Source of the DNA: Tubulanus polymorphus
Taxonomy: Eukaryota; Nemertea; Palaeonemertea; Tubulaniformes; Tubulanidae
DNA: 64,000 nucleotides
Assembly (NCBI RefSeq): GCF_964204645.1
Contig: NC_134028.1
Location: 17,458,153-17,522,152, forward strand
Direction of reading: 5' to 3'
Each line of letters starts with the position of its first letter. Position 1 is the stretch's first letter. Positions 12,301 to 21,540 of this stretch are shown one piece after another. The position numbers and the translations under genes were made by a program. Below the pieces are notes generated by a model that was not told the origin of the DNA, ran no database searches, and worked only from the letters and a program-made list of their open reading frames with translations.

Positions 12301-12711
12301 TCCAAAGTATAAAGATGGTCACGTTTTAAGAAAAATTCTGACAAAAATCACTCATGGTAGGCTGAACCTAACAAAGTGTGATATTTTTTACTAAAAATTA
12401 CTCGGGTTCATTAAAAAAAATTTTTTTTCAGATTACGTCAAGTTATGCTTTGCAGAAGTTTTTAACAACATAAAGAGACGCCCGCATGATTCCTCTAAAA
12501 TAAATGTACCAGCCACATTGATCGCGGATCGCAAAACGGTAGTTAAGGATGAAGCAGTAATCTACCATACATCAAGATTCAAGAAGGTTACCGAAAAGGT
12601 CAAAGGAAAATCAAAATCAACTGTCCTCGCTACTCAACCTAAAAAGCGAACACCGAATCTATTGATGACGTGATTCGCGAGGTTCTGGAAAGTGACTTGG
12701 TTGACAATTAA
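9353..12711 (+). pseudogene. Kolobok transposase (THAP zinc finger plus DDE domain)
   Basis: Ten exons with GT/AG boundaries can be followed, approximately 9353-9568, 9748-10034, 10232-10520, 10645-10929, 11033-11275, 11357-11534, 11623-11848, 11945-12116, 12211-12356 and 12432-12711. Exon 1 encodes a THAP zinc finger (MPRRCLYYNC, then VLCRKHF), completed in exon 2 by SVPTLH, equivalent to the family's AVPTIF. The catalytic part has GGDGRCDSPGHS (exon 5), LVTDMHLSVRKW with YDTWHCVKG (exon 6) and the acidic SIECFHNILNHFAPK (exon 8), which I read as the DDE residues. Defects are a TAA at 9545-9547, a frameshift near 11208 and one near 12650. The protein cuts and pastes the element at TTAA sites. 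Confidence 0.85.
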
Positions 12712-12882
12712 TAACCACTTGACTATTTACTGCTGTTATAGCTATCATTGTAGTTATTTGAATTCCTTGTTACTCGGCTCAAGATGACATGATTGACAAC
12801 TTTTTTAATGCAAAATATATACAAATCATTTATTCTTGTAAATTAATAAAATATTTTATACATTGCAACTAAAAATTGCGTT

Positions 12883-13849
12883 TTAGTTTTCTAATGGAGG
12901 TAGACTGAATCCTCTGAATTGCTGATCCTCTTCGAGGACATCTTCTTTTGGGAAATGTGCCCTGATGCATGACACGATACATGCAGGCAATATAACTCTA
13001 TTGTTTATGCCGCAGAATCCCCAGCACCATCAAACACACTGTCTATATGCAATGTGCCTATATTTGTCTGGTAAAGGTCCCTCAAACGCTTTACGGCCAT
13101 ACTGCGAACGAAACCCATACCATGCCGAAACATCCAAACACACTGACTGAAATGATGGCGTATCAGTCATGCAAGTGAAATGGTCGTCTCCTGGTCTTGC
13201 ATTGAGCTGGTCTAATTTATTTTTGACCTTGGGAACCTCATGGCAGCAGATACACTCTGGCTCAGTGTCCAATATCTGGCAATGAGAGCAATGACACCTA
13301 GGAAAGAGAAAATGATTTTGAATTACCACGTTCAGTCTGCAAATTGAAAGTTAAACATCCCTAGAAACTAGCTAACACAAAGATGTATGCTACGCCTCGC
13401 TCGAGTAACGTACTACAACAACTATTGTTGAGTTCGATGACAATAACATAGGCCTATTGTGAGCAGTGAGTAATAGGCCTACCACGTTGTAATAAAAGTG
13501 TATGGTTAGTTAGACAATACTTTTTCTTAGGAATGCCGTGAATAAAATATTTGACCTTATTATGAATAGTTTTTTTTAAACAATAGTTATTCATTACCAT
13601 TCATCTTGGCGATCCACGTCTAATCTATTCAGTCTATCCGGCCTGTCATCAGGTCGGTCGCCCTCTTCCGAGTCGGATGCATCTGGCTCATAGAAAATAT
13701 GGATCTAGAATTGGTTCTGCCACGTTTACAGTCTCCACAGATAATTCACTGCCCGACTCACTGTCTTCCCTTTCAATATAATTATTATCTGACGAAGAAT
13801 CTTCTGAACTTTCATCACTGTTGCTTATGTTGTTAATTGTATCCGCCAT
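12883..13849 (-). pseudogene. P2X7-intracellular-domain-like protein encoded in the Kolobok
   Basis: Two exons on minus: start codon at 13849, donor after 13598, acceptor before 13297, stop at 12883-12885. Exon 1 is acidic and Ser-rich (SDESSEDSSSDNN) and, after a one-base frame change, ends in a PYFYEPDASDSEE segment. Exon 2 has the cysteine pattern CHCSHC...CICC...CMT...VCL, then a PDKYRHIAYRQ segment and NNRVILPACIV. From memory this order matches the zinc-binding intracellular (ballast) domain of vertebrate P2X7 receptors and its many stand-alone relatives. There is no channel domain. An in-frame TGA follows CV near 13042. It runs convergently to the transposase with about 170 bp between them, so it appears to be a second cargo gene of this transposon family. 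Its role in transposition is unknown. Confidence 0.75.
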
Positions 13850-14071
13850 GTTTGTTTACAAAGTAACTTCTCGCGCTGACGTTTACTCACGTGACCTGCT
13901 CATTACACGTGGTCAGAGTAAACTAAACAGCGGAGATCTTTCAAAAGTTAATTTTTTTGGTTAAAAAAACTTCATGTAAATATTTTTAGGAGTCAATATG
14001 GAATATGTGTTACTTAATCAACAGTATAGTGAAAAAATACGATGCATATTGGAATAGTGTTCAGTAGTCCT

Positions 14072-15190
14072 TTAATTGCGCTTCAGATATAATATAAATG
14101 TGCATTTAAGAAATTTAAGCTTCCTTTTTTCTTTTTCATGAATAATTGTATCCCATCTTTTGTATTTTGTAGTTTTTTCCCCAGAACCATGTAATAAATT
14201 ATCCTCTGTCGTTCTAAAATCTAACCATAATGCATATTTATTACCGGTATAATAATCAATTTGATTAATATTACAATTTTCAGATGATTTATTTTTTTCA
14301 TTCATAAAATGTTTTCTAATTTCTGGCCACTGATCTATCATTCTCGTTCCTTGACAAAATATTTTATTTGCTATGCCTTCGATAGTTATTTCTACTTTTG
14401 TTATTTCAGGATTATAATACTTATCAACCTGTACTGCGCCATTAGAATATGTAGCAATGGTAACAAATATCAATACACCTTTAATAGATCTTCTTGGGAA
14501 GTTAATATTCTCATTAATTATTTCATCATTTGCATTAATATTTAAAGTTTTAAATTTATCAATATAATCATATAATAATGAAAATCCTTGATTGTATTGA
14601 GTTTGAATTATGCTAGCAATATTTTCATCAGTTACTGTATCATATTCTAAACATATATTCGATAATTTATATCCCATATCTTTAACAACGCTAGATAATA
14701 CTATTTCATTAACAGGGGCAAATGTTATCTCGAATATAATATCTTCTTGAATTGCATATTTATATAAAGGTGCATTATTATTTATCAATTCAAAATCTAA
14801 TGGAATTTTATATTTGCTTCCATGAATCTTTTTTATCAAATTATCTGTAGCATTAATTATTATTGCATTATTAGCTTCTGATCTTAATTCATTATGGTTT
14901 TCTGATTGGATTCCTTGAAATATCATATTATTTCTATTTTCTTTTGTCAACCATCCAACACTATCAACAACATAATCATTATCATGGCCAGTTACTTTTA
15001 TAACAGCTGATAAATAAATACTATTTGGAACTTAAAAAGTATTTTGATTTAATCTCGGGATTCTAACATATAAAGTTTCATCAGGATTAATATTAGAAGG
15101 ATTATGAGTAATTATGTGATGAGATCTCCCTGCTTTAATAGCATTAGATATTCTAGAATTCTTAGAAGGATTTATGTAACTCTCACTCAT
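14072..15190 (-). pseudogene. Major capsid protein (double jelly-roll), polintovirus type
   Basis: The start codon is at 15190, 26 bp after the stop of the preceding gene. The frame encodes about 370 residues. Diagnostic segments include NPDETLYVRIPRL near the N-terminus, EITFAPVNEIVLSS, LSNICLEYDTV, the NFPRRSIKGVLIFV stretch and LWLDFRTTEDNLLHGSG near the C-terminus. These match capsid proteins of Polintons/adintoviruses, which build the icosahedral shell. There is an in-frame TAA at 15032-15034 and a frame change in the last 15 codons. The 3' end coincides with the TTAA at which the Kolobok inserted, so the original last few residues lie at or beyond the junction. Confidence 0.8.
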
Positions 15191-15216
15191 TTATTTAAGA
15201 GAAAAAAATTGATTAT

Positions 15217-15905
15217 TTATTTTGGATCATATTCAAACCCAAAAATAATTGCACTTACAACTGTAATTAAAAATAAAATAATACGTTCAGCAGCAAAGTT
15301 AAGAATATTCCCAGCAGATTTCAATATAAAACCAACAAACGATGCTATAATTCCGGGTAAAGCTGCAGCAGATTTTTTAGATAGTTACCATAGATATTTT
15401 GCTAATTGCTTTAAACCATCTTTAACTTTATCCTGTATAGAATTATTATCATTTGGAGGTTTATCCGGTTTATTGGGTGTAGGCCTAGATTTTAATGAAG
15501 TTGATATTGCTAAACCTATTGTTGTGAATACCATAGTTACAGCTGTTAGAATTGAAAGAATTGTTATACCTTCTAGTTTAAATAATAATTTTATTCTATC
15601 TTTTAATGATATTTCAGAAATTGGTTTTATCAACAAATCTTTAAAAATAACTTTTAATCCATTAATATTATAATCACATGATTTTTTTGATAATTTAATT
15701 TCTTCTTTCTGAAATTCTATGTTATATTCTAAATCATCTTTTTCTTTTTTTAAATTCGATTTCTTCAATAACTTTATTATCTCTATCTAATTTTAATTGT
15801 TCTATTTCTCAAATTTTATCAGTTCTATCTTTTTCTTAAGTTCTAATTTTAAAATCTCTTATACTTTTATCACGTACAATTTTATCAGATGCAAGTCTTT
15901 TACTG
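15217..15905 (-). pseudogene. Coiled-coil/transmembrane C-terminal protein of the viral element
   Basis: The frame starts in a highly charged predicted coiled coil (KIVRDKSIRDF and similar). It passes through a hydrophobic helix ILTAVTMVFTTIGLAIS, a Pro-rich stretch RPTPNKPDKPP, and ends in two hydrophobic segments, ALPGIIASFVGFILKSAGN and FLITVVSAIIFG. The last pattern (ALPGII-S-V-F-LK-AG) recurs, as I remember, at the C-terminus of a large uncharacterised virion or membrane protein in Polinton-like elements. An in-frame TAA lies in the codon after YLW (about 15388). It probably forms one long gene with 15905-16621. Confidence 0.5.
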
Positions 15906-16621
15906 ATAATTTATCTAATTGCTTTATCAGAAAATATATTTAAATCTTCTAATTCTTGATCTGTTGCATCAAGTAATCCATTTGGTAAAAGTTTTTCAAT
16001 TAAAACTTTATTTGATTTAAGTTTACCAGAAGTTGTTTCTGTTTCTACATTATTATTGATTGTTTCAAATAAGTCATTAATTCTTTGTTTAAATACTCTT
16101 TTATTTTGATTTATTTCTTCTTGTGTAACATTTTCTATTTCATTATTGCTTATTGTTTTAATTCTAGATGGTTCTAAATTACTCAATGTTGATTCTGCTA
16201 AAATGTTTGTTTTGTTTTTTATAAGAGGTATCAATATAATAATCATCTTTCAAATGATAATAATATTCACCATCTAAAAATTTTAATTCTCTTACTAAAT
16301 ATCTAGCACCTCTATCATTTATATTATATCCAGATCTTTCAAATATAGGTTTGAAATTATAAATATATTCATTATATTCTAAATTTTGTTTTACTAAATC
16401 TGGATTTTCATTTTCGGGATTTATTCTCGATTTAGGTTTTTTTTATCAAACTCGTCTGTTGACGGGGCTTTAGAACCACTATCTGCTAAATTAGAATTAT
16501 ATGCTGACCCATCATCATTATCAATATTAGTTTCATCATCATTATAATCATCATCAATATATCCTTCATTATTATTTCCCATTTCTCCCATTTCATAAGC
16601 TTCTCCACCTTCTACATCCAT
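15905..16621 (-). pseudogene. Acidic N-terminal part of the same large structural-type protein
   Basis: From the start at 16621 the protein is strongly acidic (YIDDDYNDDETNIDNDDG). After a frame change near 16425 it continues with a GYNINDRGARYLVREL segment and a YYYHLKDDYYID segment. After a second change it gives the helical ATDQELEDLNIFSDKAI. Downstream it runs without a clear gene boundary into 15905-15217. No function is established. Position next to the capsid gene suggests a virion component. Confidence 0.4.
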
Positions 16622-16637
16622 TTATATCTTATAAAAA

Positions 16638-16979
16638 TTAAAATCTAAAATACGATATTCCTCCTATTACAATTCCTATACAAGTTATAGCTAATTTAGT
16701 ATTTTCATGGGATTTATTATCATTATTAGTTTTAATTATTTCATGTTGAATATTATCAGTTTTTATAATTTCTGTAGTATTGTAATCTTTTATTTTAGAA
16801 TCATTATCCAATTTGATATTCTTAGTTTTAGTTTCTGTTGATTGAATATGTTTTTTAATTTTTTCGCCTTCCATTAATTTTGGAGCAGTGATAATCTTTT
16901 TATTTATGTCATTTAATCCAAATGAATTGTTTATTGTTGCAGTCTTAATCAAATTATTGCAACCAATTATATTTCCCAT
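16638..16979 (-). CDS. Small membrane-anchored protein of the viral element
   Basis: An intact 113-codon frame. It starts MGNIIG, a plausible N-myristoylation signal. It continues as a Lys/Asn/Thr-rich middle and ends in a hydrophobic segment LAITCIGIVIGGISYF, which could span a membrane. It is separated from the next gene by about 16 bp. No family recognised. Confidence 0.4.
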   Translation of the reverse strand: MGNIIGCNNLIKTATINNSFGLNDINKKIITAPKLMEGEKIKKHIQSTETKTKNIKLDNDSKIKDYNTTEIIKTDNIQHEIIKTNNDNKSHENTKLAITCIGIVIGGISYFRF

Positions 16980-17219
16980 TTTTAAAACTAAATCATTAGA
17001 AATAATTAATAAATTAGGGCCTATACATTAATTTAATCTAATATGTGATTTATCTAAATAATTTTGGTACCTGACTATATTTTCTGGAATCGATCTATTT
17101 TTATCATTATGAATGGAATCTTTGGAATAATACTTTGAATTGTTTTTTTGTATCAAATGAAGTATTATCATTTCCAACTATTGGTTATCTTGTTTCAACT
17201 TTCGCACCAAAAATACAAA

Positions 17220-17645
17220 TCAAATATATTCTATTTCATTTAATATTATTCGGATTCGAAAATATGTGTGAAATCTAAATATTGTGTGAATAAATTTTAA
17301 ATCACAATAATTCAAATTTTTATCTAAGTTATTTAAATGATTATTCCAACTTATACCACCGCCTGTTGTTGCACAATAAACAGCAAAATTCAATTGGTTC
17401 TGCCAATATTTCGTATTAGATTTTACTTTATATATATGATATTCATCTCGAGTAAAAGTAACTTCATATGTATTAAATATATTTTCCATTTTAGAAATAA
17501 AAAACTGTGTTTCAGTAACATAAATTTCTAGATTAATTAATGAATTTAAAACTAAATTTTTATATGTAATATTTTTATTAAAATATATTGCAGGAATATT
17601 ATATTTAATTGATTTATTATATTGGAAAGCTTTTGGAAACCCCAT
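17220..17645 (-). CDS. Conserved Polinton-type ORF with NFAVYCATTG motif
   Basis: An open frame of 141 codons starting at 17645. It contains LNFAVYCATTGGGISW and ends RFHTYFRIRIILNEIEYI. From memory the NFAVWCATTGCG...FRFHVYF-IRRIL pattern is a signature of an uncharacterised Polinton/adintovirus protein that is normally much longer. Here the frame ends where stop-rich sequence begins at 17220, and fragments in other frames continue to about 16990, so the C-terminal part is probably decayed. The start lies 17 bp after the previous gene's stop. Confidence 0.5.
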   Translation of the reverse strand: MGFPKAFQYNKSIKYNIPAIYFNKNITYKNLVLNSLINLEIYVTETQFFISKMENIFNTYEVTFTRDEYHIYKVKSNTKYWQNQLNFAVYCATTGGGISWNNHLNNLDKNLNYCDLKFIHTIFRFHTYFRIRIILNEIEYI

Positions 17646-17661
17646 TTTTATAATAAAAAAA

Positions 17662-18083
17662 TTAATAATTCACTAATTCTTTTAATAATTTAAATTGTTC
17701 TTCAACTGTTATATTACCATTTAAACTTATTATATAATCTAATGTACTTTTTAATTTATTAATTTCTTTTATATTAGATTTTATTTTTTCTTTATAACTT
17801 TTTGAACTTATGCCGGTTAATACACTTGAACTTAAACCTAAAGCTCCAATTGAGATAGCTAAAGGTGTTAATGGTGAGAATAATGCTAAAAATGTTATTA
17901 CAGAACTAATTGTTACTGAACCACTGATAATAAAATAATTATAATTTTAGATTTTAAATATTTTTTCTTTTTAACTTTTAAATCATTTTCAAATTCTAAT
18001 ATTTGTTTTTCCAAATATAATTTTGATTTAGTTTTATTTATATCATGAGAAATAATATCAATATTATCAACTTTATCATCCAA
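17662..18083 (-). pseudogene. Transmembrane protein of the viral element
   Basis: The N-terminal half is charged and coiled-coil-like (KLYLEKQILEFENDLKVKKK). After a frame change near 17940 a long hydrophobic stretch follows (SVTISSVITFLALFSPLTP and the adjoining LAISIGALGLSSSVL), then a charged tail. No standard start codon is evident at the 5' end. Two to three membrane passes are likely. Unrecognised family. Confidence 0.35.
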
Positions 18084-18102
18084 TTATTTAGAAAAGAAAT
18101 AA

Positions 18103-18523
18103 CTAATTAGTAAATTTATATGCAACAAATAATACAATAACAGTTCCACCTAAAATCCAAATTATTTCATATTTCTGTTGTTCTTTACTTGGTGTATAAT
18201 AATCTGATAATTTGGGTTTGTATAGATGTAATTTTTCTTTATTTGTAACTGCATTATATAAACTCATAGCTTCATCAACTGATTGAAAATCTCTATGTGT
18301 AATTTCTGGTTATATGATTCTTTATTGATGTAATCCATATAGTTTTGTCTGTTTTCTCTATATTCTTCTGCTGCTTTATTATACTTTTCTAACGATAAGT
18401 TGTTTTTTTTTGTTCTGATAATGGACCATTTTTATCAATATGCTTGAATAAATAACCACCACCAGTAAATGCTAAAGCATTAACAATTGCCGATCCTATG
18501 ATAGTTATAATTGCAGATGCCAT
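18103..18523 (-). pseudogene. Conserved virion/membrane ORF (NALAFTGG family)
   Basis: Starts MASAIITIIGSAIVNALAF and runs into a TGGGYLF segment, then a charged helix with KYNKAAEEYRENRQNYMDYI. After frame changes it has a SDYYTPSKEQQKYE segment and ends in a second hydrophobic helix ILGGTVIVLFVAYKF. I recall this order (N-terminal helix with NALAFTG, charged middle, SDYYTPS-EQ, C-terminal helix) from uncharacterised proteins of Polinton-like elements. A membrane or capsid-associated role is inferred only from the two helices and neighbours. Confidence 0.5.
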
Positions 18524-18546
18524 TTATTTAGTAAAAAATTACGCTT

Positions 18547-19038
18547 TTATATAGGAGGAATATATTTTTGTTTTTCTAAATAATCAATTGTTAAATTAGA
18601 TAAAGTAACTGCTAACTTTAATTTTAAAATATCATTGATATCAAATCTATCAACATTAACACTTCCCATTTTGAATACTTTTTTAAATACTATTGAATAA
18701 CCAACAGTTCCAACTGATAGTAATGCTCCATTATATAACCCAGTAATTATCCACTTATTATCACAAAAAAAATTACCATCTTCAAAATATTTAGTTAACT
18801 TAGTTAAAATTATTTCAACATTTATTTCATTACTACTTTTATGATTATCATATATTTCAGTTAATATGTTTTTAATATGATCGATAATTCCATCTTCATT
18901 TAATTCATAATATTCTAAGGGTGTTCTAATTAAATCAATTACTTTTTCTATATTATAATTTTCTTTATTAATCATTGATGCATTGTTAAATGATTTACTT
19001 TTTATATCAGTAATTACATCATTAAGTTTAATTCTCAT
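18547..19038 (-). CDS. Intact unknown ORF of the viral element
   Basis: A clean 163-codon frame between the minor capsid gene and the NALAFTGG gene. It is mainly helical, with a weak hydrophobic stretch around WIITGLYNGALLSVGTVGYS. I do not recognise it. Being uninterrupted in an element full of stops is notable, but one frame of this length can survive by chance in AT-rich decayed DNA. Confidence 0.45.
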   Translation of the reverse strand: MRIKLNDVITDIKSKSFNNASMINKENYNIEKVIDLIRTPLEYYELNEDGIIDHIKNILTEIYDNHKSSNEINVEIILTKLTKYFEDGNFFCDNKWIITGLYNGALLSVGTVGYSIVFKKVFKMGSVNVDRFDINDILKLKLAVTLSNLTIDYLEKQKYIPPI

Positions 19039-19115
19039 TTCTTTACCATGTTTAAAATCAAACCCAAAACATATACTCGGCCCAACAGTTATATTCAGTT
19101 ATATAGTTAAAATAA

Positions 19116-19873
19116 TTACTCTTTACATCTTAAAACTAATTCATAAATTACAGGAAAGTTATTCAAATCAATTACGTATCCATTGTGATTTCTAATTTCT
19201 AATCTAAAATTATTAAATTGAGGAATGCATGGTTTGAAATCGCATTCGGCTAAATTATAATTTATTTGAGTTCCAAATTCTTTAACATTCTTCAATGGTA
19301 AAATATTCAATAAACCAGAATTACAAATTGTATCTTTAGTTGCTTCTAATGTTTTTGTAGGATCAATTAAACTGCAATAAATATAAAAGTGTGTAAAAGG
19401 CATTAAGTTTGGTGTAGCATCAGCATTACGTATCCTTACATCCGGGGTTATTCTTAAAATTTTAGCTAAAGGTTTTTTAACTAGAAATTGATGCTGATCT
19501 TCATTGCCTAATTGTATTCTTACTCTATCAGAGCTATCACTTTTAATAAGTCTTAATTCAAATCCAGCAGATGCACCCATTTTTGAGCGTGCTCTTTTAT
19601 TAATTTCTTGGCTAATGTTTCTAAATTATATAATCCTGGTTTTAGATAAAGATGAAACCATCTTTTCTTATTTCTGTCATGAATTAAAAAGACTCTATGT
19701 TCAATAGATTTATCCGATATATTATAAAAAGAATTACATAGACTTACATTTATTAATTTCAAATCTACACAATTTTTAAATTCTCTATCTAATTGTACTA
19801 ATAAATTATGTGATTTATAATCTGTATGTCTTCTTGAATCAACAAATATTCTATATTCTTTTAATTCTACCAT
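19116..19873 (-). pseudogene. Minor capsid (penton-like) protein
   Basis: Two overlapping frames, from 19873 and ending at 19116, make one protein of about 250 residues, split by a frameshift around 19553-19580. The N-terminus has FVDSRRHTDYKSHNLLVQL; the C-terminus has MPFTHFYIYCSLIDP and a final FRLEIRNHNGYVIDLNNFP...YELVLR. The FYIYCDLI...F...L.I...DGN..DF.G.P..FEI pattern matches single-jelly-roll minor capsid proteins of Polintons, which occupy capsid vertices. The gene follows the small terminal gene with only 14 bp between them. Confidence 0.65.
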
Positions 19874-19887
19874 TTAATTTACATATT

Positions 19888-20236
19888 TTATTCGAAATCT
19901 ATTTCATGGTGCCCGTTTTCATTCTTACCCTTATATATGAAATAGAAATCACCAGAACATAATTCTTCTAAATCTTCACTTGATAATCTATGAAATCTAT
20001 CTGGTAAATATGTTCTGAATTTATTTTATTTCAATCCTTCATATTCTAAGTGAATAACTAATTTATCTCCATATTTGTTAGTAACTGTATCAATATTTGT
20101 AATTAAATATTTCTTATGAATTGTTTGTTCATTTAACTTCTTAAATTTTATAATCTACAGATTTAGCATTTGTGATATCTTTAATTCTATCTAGAAATGA
20201 TTTGATGTTCTCACTGTATATTTGTTTACTCTCCAT
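19888..20236 (-). pseudogene. Small conserved terminal gene, right-end copy
   Basis: Start at 20236, stop at 19888-19890. It is nearly identical in protein terms to the intact gene at 60870-61223 (shared MESKQI start, DRIKDITNAKSVDYK, VTNKYGDKLV, YLPDRFHRLSSEDLEEL). It is broken by one extra base near 20155 and a stop with a short deletion near 20030. As in the second copy, it is the first gene inside the element's end, preceded by the motif at 20250-20270. Confidence 0.7.
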
Positions 20237-20249
20237 TTTAATAACAAAT

Positions 20250-20270
20250 TTTTTTATTAAAATGGATTTT
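20250..20270 (-). promoter_or_regulatory. Promoter-like motif upstream of the terminal gene
   Basis: The minus strand carries a motif AAATCCATTTTAATAAAAA ending 13 bp before the start codon at 20236. The same motif occurs 11 bp before the start at 60870 and just before the next gene at 61255 in the second element copy. Position and recurrence suggest a viral gene promoter; this is inference. Confidence 0.45.
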
Positions 20271-20340
20271 AGAAGTTATTCATTTATAAATGTTAATCAT
20301 TTATATGTTATTCATATATATATATGAATATTAAAGTAAT

Positions 20341-20460
20341 TGGTAATATAGGGGTTCAGGTTACAGGTTGAGAGGGCGAGTGAGTAGAAAAATAAATTCG
20401 AGTGTGCGAGAATTTATTTTTCTACTCACTCGACCTTTGGCCTGAACCCCTATATTTCCA
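20341..20460. repeat. 120-bp palindromic right terminus of the viral element
   Basis: The left arm (20341-20399) and the reverse complement of the right arm (20410-20460) share the words TATAGGGGTTCAGG and CGAGTGAGTAGAAAAATAAA. They flank a short apex (gagtgtgcga). The arms differ by a few substitutions and an 8-bp indel. The second copy has only one arm-like version at its end (60742-60815). It probably marks a hairpin-type or joined terminus of the viral genome. Confidence 0.65.
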
Positions 20461-21084
20461 CTTACTAACACTGAGTAGTAGAATTCGTTTTCGTACTCTG
20501 GTCTCTTAGACCTTGAGATCTAGCATAAGATTGATATCGCTGCTTTGGTTGTATATTTGAAAATTCATGCTCTGTCTGCTTACTTTGGGTGTACCACGCC
20601 GGCGCGTAAGTGCTAGACACATTTGCAGTTTCTTGGATGGTTTCTTCGTGGGTGTGTGAAGCATGACACACGTGCTATTCCGATATGAGATGTAGTTTTA
20701 AAACAAATAAATTACTAAATTGACAATTAAGCAATGCCTTCCAACGAAAACCATAGGGTTAGATAATTTTTATATTACAGTGAATATTTTGAAATTTCAG
20801 AAGAAAAACTAGGCATCTTGCACAAGTTATTTTGTACGAAAGGAAGCAAGTATCATATGCGTAAGCAAAAACGGACTTTGCTAAAGCTAAACTCCAATAA
20901 GAGGCTTCAGGTCTCAGAATTCAGACCAAAATTGACCTTTTGGCGAACAAAAAAGGTGATAGGATGACCGTCTTATTTTCAATCAAACCAAAACAACCAC
21001 CAATCAGCCATCTTGAATCTAACACGGTTAGTTGTTGGGCTGAAGAGATGTCTAGGATGTAGAGATTAATGTATATAGCAACAA
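20461..21084. other. No recognisable gene
   Basis: Host flank just outside the viral element's right end. I see no coding exon or known repeat here. Confidence 0.4.
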
Positions 21085-21540
21085 GAAAATTAATTTTAAT
21101 TAATCATTTGACGAAAAAATGTAGAATTTTGGGTTAAGCTAATGTTGGTTTGCAAATTTGAAATCAAAGTTTTAAGAAATTTGGGGAATTATGAGAATTG
21201 GCGAGTAGGTGATACAGGCCTTCGACTGTAAATAGTGGTTTAATCTTTTATTGAAATTTGTCAATAACGATAACTTGTGACCGACTTCATTTCACTTATG
21301 CTCTAAGCTGATCTGCAACTTCATTGTCTCCATGGCCGAGGAAAGAGCTCTTCTGATATCTGATTCATCATCACTTTGGAGCATATCGTGTGGCCTAGCC
21401 CAGTCAGTTTGGCTGCCACTCGATATCCTCTTGAGTCTGGGTTGAAGTACTGAGACATGTCATTTTAAATAACTTGTTCATCTTATTCTGTATTAATTAC
21501 CCCTGTGTTTTGTATGTTGTATTTTCTTATTGGTTTACCT
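21085..21540 (+). repeat. Dispersed repeat C, first copy
   Basis: Closely matches 27850-28215 in the same orientation (shared words such as gggaattatgagaattggcga and ataacttg-gaccgacttcat). Non-coding, unknown class. Confidence 0.55.

Larger units (their letters stand above)
9055..14075 (+). mobile_element. Kolobok-type DNA transposon with TTAA target duplications
   Basis: The element proper is 9059-14071. The ends are inverted repeats AGGACTACTGAACA (9059-9072) and its complement (14058-14071), directly flanked by TTAA at 9055-9058 and 14072-14075. TTAA duplication, a THAP-domain transposase and a CDSPGH-type catalytic region together define the Kolobok superfamily. It contains two convergent multi-exon genes: the transposase on plus (9353-12711) and a P2X7-intracellular-domain-like gene on minus (12883-13849). 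A few stops and frameshifts show it is inactive but fairly young compared with the viral element it sits in. Confidence 0.9.
1545..20460 (-). mobile_element. Decayed Polinton/adintovirus-like element, copy 1
   Basis: A compact AT-rich block with almost all genes on the minus strand encodes the hallmark set of a polintovirus-like element: protein-primed family B DNA polymerase, double-jelly-roll major capsid, minor capsid (penton-like) protein and several small conserved ORFs. Its own DNA occupies 1545-4158, 5863-5979, 7384-9058 and 14072-20460. The gaps are later insertions (SINE-containing DNA, a CR1/L2-like LINE, a Kolobok). The right end is a 120-bp palindrome at 20341-20460. No matching terminal repeat is visible on the left, so that end is probably truncated near 1545. 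No retroviral-type integrase, packaging ATPase or adenain-type protease was found, although these are usual in the group; they may have been lost with the polymerase N-terminus. Many stops and frameshifts mark it as a fossil. Polinton and adintovirus are hard to separate without phylogeny. Confidence 0.8.

Noticed and set aside
14309-14545. 78-codon open frame on plus
   Set aside because: Antisense of the major capsid gene.
15032-15034. Stop codon reassignment in the capsid gene
   Set aside because: Frameshifts and different stop types throughout the element indicate ordinary decay, not recoding.
15104-15673. 189-codon open frame on plus
   Set aside because: It is antisense to the capsid start and to the transmembrane protein gene, both of which have recognisable family features on minus.
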